From contig NZ_NETK01000001.1 in the NCBI RefSeq assembly GCF_002343915.1, forward strand, positions 5,780,001 through 5,844,000: a DNA stretch of 64,000 bases, given 5' to 3'. This stretch comes from Nannocystis exedens (GTDB lineage: Bacteria > Myxococcota_A > Polyangia > Nannocystales > Nannocystaceae). The notes under the pieces were generated by a model, which saw nothing but the letters and a program-made list of their open reading frames with translations, was not told the DNA's origin and made no database searches. The position numbers and the translations under genes were made by a program. How positions within the stretch are numbered: the stretch's first letter is position 1; each line of letters opens with the position of its first letter. Shown here piece by piece: positions 44,710-50,998 of the stretch.

Positions 44710-44877
44710 ATGGACAAGCACGACCTCATCCTCGCCTCGGACCTCCCCCCCCACGACCTCGAGCTGGTCGACCTCGACGACCTGCGGGCCGCGTTCGGCG
44801 GCCAGGGCGACCTCCACGGCGCCCCCGAGGCGGCCGCCGTGCCGCCCCCGAAGACCGTCATGTGCCCGAGCTGGTGA
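44710..44877 (+). CDS. RiPP precursor peptide 4
   Basis: 55 residues. The first 15 residues differ most (MDKHDLILASDLPPHD), but LELVDLDDLRAAFGG and PPPKTVMCPSW are kept. The residue after the predicted cleavage site is Gln rather than Glu. It is closest to the biosynthetic genes, 208 bases before the ComQ-like gene. Confidence 0.9.
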   Translation: MDKHDLILASDLPPHDLELVDLDDLRAAFGGQGDLHGAPEAAAVPPPKTVMCPSW

Positions 44878-44886
44878 GCTCGACCT

Positions 44887-44966
44887 CCGCGCGGGGGGCC
44901 GGTCGCCCCGAAACCCGGCCCTCCGCGCGCATTCGCTGGATCGCTGGCCTTATTTTCCAGCGATCC
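44887..44966 (+). terminator. two hairpins between precursor 4 and the biosynthetic operon
   Basis: A GC stem at 44887-44930 (CGCGCGG…CCGCGCG) is followed by a perfect 10-base stem GGATCGCTGG / CCAGCGATCC (44938-44966) with an AT loop. Neither ends in a clean T run, so read-through into the biosynthetic genes may be partial, which would give more precursor than enzyme. Confidence 0.6.
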
Positions 44967-44984
44967 GATCGCCCCCGCGATCCC

Positions 44985-45085
44985 GCTGCCCCTCCGACTA
45001 TCCGCTATTCCGTATCGCATATCCTTCGCCTCATGGCATATCGCTTTTTGGCCTACCCTGAACTCTACCGATTTGGATCGCCGCC
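44985..45085 (+). promoter_or_regulatory. AT-rich leader of the biosynthetic operon
   Basis: The 100 bases before the ComQ-like gene are clearly AT-richer than their surroundings and hold repeated CGCATATC / GGCATATCGC segments (about 45017-45046). This is a likely promoter with a regulator site; no sure minus-35/minus-10 pair. Confidence 0.45.
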
Positions 45086-46045
45086 ATGCATGAAACGCTC
45101 GCCATCGCCGTCACCGCCGCGCACCGCAAGTGCGACGACGTCGTCCGCGACCCGCTGCTCGACGGAGCGCAGAGCGAGCTGCTGCTGGCGTTCTTCGCCC
45201 GGGCGCGGGCCCGCAAGGCCAGCTTGATGGCCGACCCCGCGGCCCTGCCGCTGCTCGTCGGGATGGCCGAGTGCGGCCGGGGCAACGTCGACCTCGCGGC
45301 CGGATGCACCCTTTATTATATGGCGCTCCGGCTGTTCGACGACGTCTCCGACCACGACCTCGTGGCCCCGTGGGACCCCCAGCGCGCGCCGGTGGCCGAC
45401 AACGCCGCGCTCGCGCTGCACATGGTCGCCGTCGACACGATCGCCGCGGCGGTCCCGGCCGGTAGGGCCGAGGCCGCGCGGCTGTCGCTGCGGCGCCACT
45501 CGCTGCGGGCGGTCGCGGCCCAGCACCGCGACCTCTCCGGCACGATCGCCGGCGACGAGGCCGGCGTCCGCGCCCACAACGCCGACAAGTCGTCGGTGTT
45601 CGCGCTGTCGGCCGAGCTGGCGGCGATCGCCGCCGGCTGCGAGCCCGAGCGCGTCGCCGCGTACTGCCGGATCGGCGAGGCGACGGCGGAGATCCGCCAG
45701 ATCGCCAACGACCTCCACGACCTGTTCGGCAAGCCGCACAGCCGCGACCTCGAGCGCGACGTGGTCAGCTTCCCGCTGGCCTGCTTCGCCGCCCGCGCCA
45801 GCGCGGCCGAGCGCGCCGAGCTGCAGCGCCTGCGCGCCGAGCTGCCCGGCAGCCTCGACGCGATCCGCAAGCTGCTCCTCGCCGGCCCGGCGGTGCGCGC
45901 CAGCGCGGCGGCGATGGAGGCCGCGCGGCGGTCGATCCACGCCGAGATCGCGGCGCTGTTCCCCGCCGGCTCGCTGCTCGACCTCCACGGCGAGTTCGTC
46001 GACGCGGTGGCCGCCGAGCTGTACCGCCGGCCGCGCGCCGCCTGA
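45086..46045 (+). CDS. ComQ-like isoprenyl transferase (polyprenyl synthase fold)
   Basis: 319 residues, helical. The first Asp motif DDVSD is at 85-89 (RLFDDVSDHD). The second region has NDLHD at 208-212 followed by FGKPHSRDLERDVVSFPL, close to the second Asp motif and Lys/Asp tail of prenyl-diphosphate synthases. D→N in the first position of the second motif also occurs in ComQ, as I recall. ComQ uses this fold to put a farnesyl or geranyl group on a Trp of the ComX peptide. Here the substrates would be the four precursors, which end in Trp. A prenyl-diphosphate synthase making a separate terpenoid is the main alternative. First gene of a six-gene operon. Confidence 0.75.
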   Translation: MHETLAIAVTAAHRKCDDVVRDPLLDGAQSELLLAFFARARARKASLMADPAALPLLVGMAECGRGNVDLAAGCTLYYMALRLFDDVSDHDLVAPWDPQRAPVADNAALALHMVAVDTIAAAVPAGRAEAARLSLRRHSLRAVAAQHRDLSGTIAGDEAGVRAHNADKSSVFALSAELAAIAAGCEPERVAAYCRIGEATAEIRQIANDLHDLFGKPHSRDLERDVVSFPLACFAARASAAERAELQRLRAELPGSLDAIRKLLLAGPAVRASAAAMEAARRSIHAEIAALFPAGSLLDLHGEFVDAVAAELYRRPRAA

Positions 46046-46063
46046 CCTTTGGAGCATGTCTTT

Positions 46064-47455
46064 ATGACCATGAACCACATGCGCCTGCGCGACGAGGTCG
46101 GCCTGCAGGTCCGCTACGCCGACCAGACCCGCTACGGCAGCGGCGTGACCGGCCTCGCCGACGCGCTGGTGGCCCGCACCTGCGCCCCGCTGATCGCGCT
46201 GGCCCGGCGCGAGGGCCCCGCCCGCCTGGTCGAGCGCAGCGCCGAGTTCATGCCGCGGATCTTCGCCGCCCAGGCGCTCGGCGGGCTGTACAGCGCGCCC
46301 GACGTGCTGCGCGAGGAGTGCCTCTACCCGGAGGCGGCGCGCGTGACCCCGGCGGCGCTGATCGTGCGCGGGCTCGGCCCGGCGGGCGACGGCTCGCTGG
46401 CGCTGCCGCTGCACGGCGCGGCCGCCGAGCTGGCGGAGGTCGTCGCCGCGCTCGACCGCGGCTGCGCCCGCCCGCTCGGCGGCCTCGGGGCCCGGATGTG
46501 GGACGCCCTGCTCGACGCCGGCGCCCTGACCCGAGAGACAGGTGACGACCGGGCGCTGGCCGACGGCGTCACCGCGGTCGGGCACGCCACGGTCGCGGTG
46601 CAGCACGCAGGCATGCGCCTCGTGGTCGACCCGTTCGCGGTCCCGCCGCTGCCGGGCGACGGGCAGCGGCCGCTGTCCTGCCGGGCGCTGCGGCCCGACC
46701 TCGTGCTCGTCACCCACGGCCACCCCGACCACTTCGACCTGCACGCGCTGCTGCGCTTCGGCGCCGACACGCCGATCGTGGTGCCGGCGGTCGCGCGCGA
46801 GTCGCTGCTGAGCGTCGACATGGCGCTGCGCCTGCGCGAGCTCGGCTTCCGCCGGGTGATCGCGCTGCGCTGGCACGACTCGGTCCAGGTCGGGCCGTTC
46901 CGCGTGGTCGTGCTGCCGTTCTACGGCGAGCAGCCGACCTCGGGCGAGTTCCTCCACCCCGAGGCGCGCAACCTCGGCAACACCTATTTGATCGAGGTCG
47001 CGGGCCGGCGCCTCGCCTGCATCGCCGACGCCGGCGCCGACGCGGCCGGCGACACGATCGCCATGGCCGGCGCGGCCGCCCGGCGGCACGGCCCGCTCGA
47101 CGTGCTGTTCGGGGGCTACCGCGCGTGGCGCCTGCACCCGATCGAGCTGCTCGGCACCTCGGTGGCGCGCTACCTGCTGCAGGTCCCGCGCGCGCAGTGG
47201 TCGACCCGCCAGCAGCTCATGCACGACGCCGACGACCTGATCGCCGCGGCCCGGGCCTGGCGAGCGCGCACGGTGGTGCCCTACGCCAACGGCGGGGCGC
47301 CGTGGTTCGCCCGCCTCGGCCTCGGCCCGCACGGCGACGACGACCCGAGCTTCGACCCCGACCTCGCCACCGTGACGCAGGCGGCCGCCCGCGTGGCGAA
47401 CGCCCCCGCGGTCCGCCCGCTGCGCCCCGGCGAGCGCATGGAGCTGCTGGCATGA
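46064..47455 (+). CDS. metallo-beta-lactamase-fold protein of RiPP cluster
   Basis: 463 residues from ATG 46064, with GGAG nine bases before; a TTG at 46049 is a weaker start. Residues about 1-160 are a helical N-domain of unknown type. The MBL domain starts GHATVAVQHAGMRLVVDPF, has HGHPDH at 218-223 (metal ligands), then EVAGRRLACIADAGAD and a C-terminal part with HDADDLIAAARAW. It resembles UlaG-like lactonases. In pyrroloquinoline-quinone biosynthesis PqqB is an MBL protein acting on a RiPP, a precedent only. Hydrolysis or oxidation of the peptide or of a prenyl product are possible. The gene overlaps the next by ATGA. Confidence 0.8.
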   Translation: MTMNHMRLRDEVGLQVRYADQTRYGSGVTGLADALVARTCAPLIALARREGPARLVERSAEFMPRIFAAQALGGLYSAPDVLREECLYPEAARVTPAALIVRGLGPAGDGSLALPLHGAAAELAEVVAALDRGCARPLGGLGARMWDALLDAGALTRETGDDRALADGVTAVGHATVAVQHAGMRLVVDPFAVPPLPGDGQRPLSCRALRPDLVLVTHGHPDHFDLHALLRFGADTPIVVPAVARESLLSVDMALRLRELGFRRVIALRWHDSVQVGPFRVVVLPFYGEQPTSGEFLHPEARNLGNTYLIEVAGRRLACIADAGADAAGDTIAMAGAAARRHGPLDVLFGGYRAWRLHPIELLGTSVARYLLQVPRAQWSTRQQLMHDADDLIAAARAWRARTVVPYANGGAPWFARLGLGPHGDDDPSFDPDLATVTQAAARVANAPAVRPLRPGERMELLA

Positions 47456-47817
47456 ACTTCCACGACGAAAACTTCTTGCCCGGCGGCGAGACCCTGGCCG
47501 GCGCGCGCAAGCGGGTGCTGGTCGGCGTGCTCGCCGAGCGCGAGCTGGCCCGCCAGAACCTCGAGCTGCCCGCCGAGCGGGTGCAGGAGGTCGCGCGGTG
47601 GTTCCGCGCCCGCTTCGACCTGACCACGCGCGCCCGCACCGAGGCGTTCCTGGCCCACGCCGGGCTGACGCCCGAGCGCTTCACCGCGCAGATGCGCGAG
47701 CTGGCGACCCTCGACGCGATCGAGCGCCAATTCGTCGCCACCATCGACGCCCGCCTGCCCGACCACCGGCGCCTCTTGACGATCCGCGACTTCCTGCTGC
47801 GCCAGGAGGAGCGCTGA
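47452..47817 (+). CDS. small helical protein of RiPP cluster
   Basis: 121 residues. All helical, charged, with LVGVLAERELARQNLELPAERVQEVARWFRARFDLTTR (landmark) and GLTPERFTAQM. The pattern (helix, FR segment, L…T…WL/AFL, GL…F) recalls SurA-N-like domains in peptide-maturation proteins, but I cannot name it surely. Start overlaps the MBL stop (ATGA) and its stop is 1 base before the LanB start, so it is tightly coupled. A precursor-binding helper role is inferred. Confidence 0.7.
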   Translation: MNFHDENFLPGGETLAGARKRVLVGVLAERELARQNLELPAERVQEVARWFRARFDLTTRARTEAFLAHAGLTPERFTAQMRELATLDAIERQFVATIDARLPDHRRLLTIRDFLLRQEER

Positions 47818-47818
47818 C

Positions 47819-50221
47819 ATGCGCGCCCCCGAGGTCGCGCTGTGCCCGGCGGCGGTGGTCCGGGTGGCCGCGTTCCCGCTCGGCCGCGTGCAGGCGCTGG
47901 CCGAGCCCGAGCTGGCGGCGCGCGCCCGCGCGGCTGACCCATGGGACATGTCCTCGTGGACATCCTACTGCGAGGCCTACGCGGCGGCGATCGAGCGCAG
48001 CCGCGGCCGCCTGTGGGCGAGCACGGCCGACGACCCGGCGTTCATGCGGGCGCTGACGCTGGGCAACCCGGAGCTGGCCGCGAGCGCGGCGAGCACCGTG
48101 CGGTCGCCGCGGAACAAGCGGGTGCGCCACCGCGAGACGTCGCTGTACCGCCACCTCGCCCGCGCGGTCGCCCGGCCCGAGCCGAACGGGATGTGGGCCG
48201 GCGTGGCGCTGGCGCGGGTGGGCGAGGGCGAGGGCGTGTCGTGCCGGCCGGCGACCCCGCGCTGCGCCTTCGCCCCCGACCTCGCGCCGTTCGTCGCCAT
48301 GTTCGCCGCCCTGGCCGCGCGCCCCGAGGTCCAGGCCCGGGCCCGCTACAAGCTCAACCCGACGATCCGCGTCGACGCCGGCGGCGCGGCGTTCCGCCTG
48401 CCCGGCGACGCGGCGCTGCGGCGGGTCGCGCCGGCGCCGGCGCTGATGCGGGCGATCGCCGCGCTGCGGGCCGCGGCGCCGACCTTCACCCGCGACGAGG
48501 CGGCCGACGTGCTGGCGGCCGCCAATTTCCCGGCGCCGGCGCGCGTCGAGGTGGTCGACCTCCTGGTCGCCCAGGGCGTGCTGGTCGGCGGGCTGCGCTT
48601 CCCGGCCCGCTTCACCTCGCCGTGGGACGCGCTCGAGCAGGCCGCACGCGCGCTCTCGCCCGCCGACGCCGCGGCCTGGCGCGCCGCCGCGCTCGACCTG
48701 CGGGCCCAGTGCGAGGCGCTGGGCGAGAGCGCGCCGACCATGGCGCCGGCCGCCCTGGCGTCGGCGCTGGCGGCCGCGGGGGCGCGCGTCGGCGCGCTCG
48801 CGTCGGCGCTCGGGCTGGGGGAGATCGAGCGCCCGCGGGTGGCCCTGCGCTGCGACACGACGGCGCCGCTCGACATCGCGCTCGGCCGCGACCTGGCGGC
48901 GACGATCGCCGCGACCGCGGCCGAACTGACCGGCTTCACCGCCCACCTCGGCATGGGCGGCGCGCTCGGGCCGGCGCTGGTCGACCGCTGGCTCGGCGCC
49001 GCCGGCCGCGACCTGGCCGGCTTCGAGCCGCCGCCGCTGCTGCGCGACCAGGTCACGCTGGCCACCTGGGAGGGCCTGGGCGAGGAGCTCGGCCCCGAGC
49101 TGGCGGCCCGCGCCGCGGCCTGGGCCGAGCGGCTGACGACCTGCGAGGGCGACGAGCTGGTGACCCCGGCCCCGCCGGCCGGCGGCGGCGACACGCCGAT
49201 GGGCTGCCTGCTGTTCACGATCGGCCGGGCGAGCGGGGCGGCGAGGGGAGGCGTGGCGGTCCAGGCCGACGCGAGCCACGCGGCCGTCTCTTCTGCCGGC
49301 GGTCCCGCGTCGCTCGGCCAGGCGGGCGCGCGCATCGACGCCGGGCGGCTGGTGCTGCGCGGGCTCGTGCGCGACGCGACGCCGGCGTTCGCCCGCTGCG
49401 CCGCGCTGCTCGAGCCCGAGGGCGGGCCGGTCACGCGGTGGCTCTGCGAGCAGTACGCGCGCGTCGCCGAGGTCACCGGCGTCGACCAGGCCGCGCTGGG
49501 CTTCGCCCACGCCTGTCCCAACGTACAGGCGAGCCCGCGCTTCGTCCCGCACCTCGTCGACCTCTGGGCCGCCGACGGCGAGGCCGTCGACCTGCGCGGC
49601 GCCCGGGTCGAGCGCGACGCGCGGACGGGCGCGCCGGTGTGCCGGGTGCCCGGGCGGGCGCGGGCGGTGGCGATCCACGGCTTCACGGCCGCGCAGCCGC
49701 CGGACGACCCGTGCCAGTACCTGCTGCTGGTCTCGTCGATGCGCACGCCGCCGCAGATCCCCCGCGGCGACCGGCTCGGCTTCCGCGCCGAGGCCGAGTC
49801 GCGGCGGCACAGCCCGCGCGTGCGCCTGCCCGGCGGCGCGGTCGTCCGCACCCGCCGCAGCGTGCTCGTCGGCGACGATTTGAAGCAATGGATCGACGCG
49901 GCGCCCGGGCCGGCGCGGTTCGCCGCCTGGCAGCGGCTGGCGGCCGAGCGCGGCTGGCCCGAGCTGGTGCTCGTCCACCGCGACGCCGAGCCGCCGCTCT
50001 TGGTCCCGCGCGACGCCCCGCTGGCCGTCGAGGCCATGTCCGAAGGAGCAGGCGGGAGCGCCTGCATCACCGTCGAGGAGTTCATCGATGACGCATGGAT
50101 CTGCACAGCAACCGGCGAGCGGCACGTCGCCGAGCTCGCCCTGTCCGTGGTGCGCCCCGCGCTGCTCGCCCGGCTCGGCGCCGCGGTGGCTGCAGATCAA
50201 CGTCTCGCTGACTGCGCGTGA
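47819..50221 (+). CDS. LanB-type dehydratase, glutamylation domain (split)
   Basis: 800 residues. Signs of Lant_dehydr_N: start VALCPAAVVRVAAFPLGR, ALTLGNPELAASAA, the RHLARAVARPEPNGMWAGVALARVG segment matching the R…FG.FAG region, YKLNPTIRVD, and the end HVAELALSVVRPALLARLG (the RxVxE-VVPL end of the domain). It would transfer Glu from glutamyl-tRNA to Ser/Thr of the precursors. In LanB proteins this domain and the eliminase are one chain of about 1000 residues; here they are separate. A perfect dispersed palindrome (47948-47963) is in frame and encodes DMSSW. The last 134 bases overlap the next gene. Confidence 0.88.
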   Translation: MRAPEVALCPAAVVRVAAFPLGRVQALAEPELAARARAADPWDMSSWTSYCEAYAAAIERSRGRLWASTADDPAFMRALTLGNPELAASAASTVRSPRNKRVRHRETSLYRHLARAVARPEPNGMWAGVALARVGEGEGVSCRPATPRCAFAPDLAPFVAMFAALAARPEVQARARYKLNPTIRVDAGGAAFRLPGDAALRRVAPAPALMRAIAALRAAAPTFTRDEAADVLAAANFPAPARVEVVDLLVAQGVLVGGLRFPARFTSPWDALEQAARALSPADAAAWRAAALDLRAQCEALGESAPTMAPAALASALAAAGARVGALASALGLGEIERPRVALRCDTTAPLDIALGRDLAATIAATAAELTGFTAHLGMGGALGPALVDRWLGAAGRDLAGFEPPPLLRDQVTLATWEGLGEELGPELAARAAAWAERLTTCEGDELVTPAPPAGGGDTPMGCLLFTIGRASGAARGGVAVQADASHAAVSSAGGPASLGQAGARIDAGRLVLRGLVRDATPAFARCAALLEPEGGPVTRWLCEQYARVAEVTGVDQAALGFAHACPNVQASPRFVPHLVDLWAADGEAVDLRGARVERDARTGAPVCRVPGRARAVAIHGFTAAQPPDDPCQYLLLVSSMRTPPQIPRGDRLGFRAEAESRRHSPRVRLPGGAVVRTRRSVLVGDDLKQWIDAAPGPARFAAWQRLAAERGWPELVLVHRDAEPPLLVPRDAPLAVEAMSEGAGGSACITVEEFIDDAWICTATGERHVAELALSVVRPALLARLGAAVAADQRLADCA

Positions 50222-50993
50222 CGGCAGCTGGCGGGCGGCCGAGCGGGCGCTGATGCGCCGCCTCGACGCGGTCGAGCCGGCGCTGCGGGCCGCGGGGACC
50301 GACTCGCTGTGGTTCGTGCGCAAGCCGCCGGGCCTGCGGATCCGCTGCGGCGGCGATCTCCGCCCCGAGCTCCGACCTGTCCTCGAGGACATTTTGAATG
50401 TGTCGCGCGACGCGGGCGACGTCGTCGAGTGGTTCTACAGCGCCTACGAGCCGGAGGTCTACGACCTCGGCGGGCCGGGGGCGACCGCGGCGGCGCACCG
50501 CTACTTCGACGCCGACACCCGGCTGTACCTCGCGCGCGAGCGGCTGGTCGCGCTCGGGGCGGTGTCGCTCAGCCCGGCGACGCAGTGCCTGGCGGTGCTG
50601 GCCGACCTGTTCGTGCGCACCACCGGCGACCACGGCGAGGCGTGGGACGTGTGGTGCAACCTCGAGCAGCTCTATTCGGGGATCGAGGCGCCGGCGCTGA
50701 CGCTCGCGCCGGCGTCGCTGGCGGGCCTGCGGCGGCGCGCCGACACGGCCGAGGCGCACCTGCTCGACGCCCACGAGGCCGCCAACCGCGCCTACGCGGC
50801 CGAGCTCGACGGGCTCTGGCGGCGCGGCGAGCTGCTGTGGGGCCGGCGGGCGATCTTGCCGGCCGTCGCCGCCTTCGTGTGGAACCGCCACGCGGTGCCC
50901 GCCGCCACCATCGCCGCCTGCGTGCGCGCCATGGTGGTCGCCTGCAACCCCAAGCGCGGCCTCGTCGGCCTCGCGCCCGACCCGGTCCGGTGA
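50088..50993 (+). CDS. LanB-type eliminase / thiopeptide-type biosynthesis domain (split)
   Basis: 301 residues from ATG 50088. Residue 34 on is the SpaB-C/TIGR03891-like domain: WLQINVSLTARDGS, SLWFVRKPPGLRIRC, YEPEVYDLGGPGATAAAHRYFDADT, WCNLEQLY. This part removes glutamate to give dehydroamino acids. The start lies inside the end of the dehydratase gene in another frame (134-base overlap), and PGSAPRWLQINV resembles the normal junction, so a frameshift in a once fused gene or programmed coupling are both possible. A dispersed palindrome (50378-50391) is in frame. Confidence 0.88.
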   Translation: MTHGSAQQPASGTSPSSPCPWCAPRCSPGSAPRWLQINVSLTARDGSWRAAERALMRRLDAVEPALRAAGTDSLWFVRKPPGLRIRCGGDLRPELRPVLEDILNVSRDAGDVVEWFYSAYEPEVYDLGGPGATAAAHRYFDADTRLYLARERLVALGAVSLSPATQCLAVLADLFVRTTGDHGEAWDVWCNLEQLYSGIEAPALTLAPASLAGLRRRADTAEAHLLDAHEAANRAYAAELDGLWRRGELLWGRRAILPAVAAFVWNRHAVPAATIAACVRAMVVACNPKRGLVGLAPDPVR

Positions 50994-50998
50994 GCGCC

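Noticed and set aside
43444..44877. Nif11-type or nitrile-hydratase-type leader
   Set aside because: Leaders are short (about 29 residues) and acidic with DLDDL; they lack the long Nif11 helix bundle and the nitrile hydratase pattern.
47819..50993. PEARL (peptide aminoacyl-tRNA ligase) instead of a dehydratase
   Set aside because: PEARLs lack the elimination domain; here an eliminase protein follows, and the C-terminal Trp is already encoded. It is kept only as a remote alternative.
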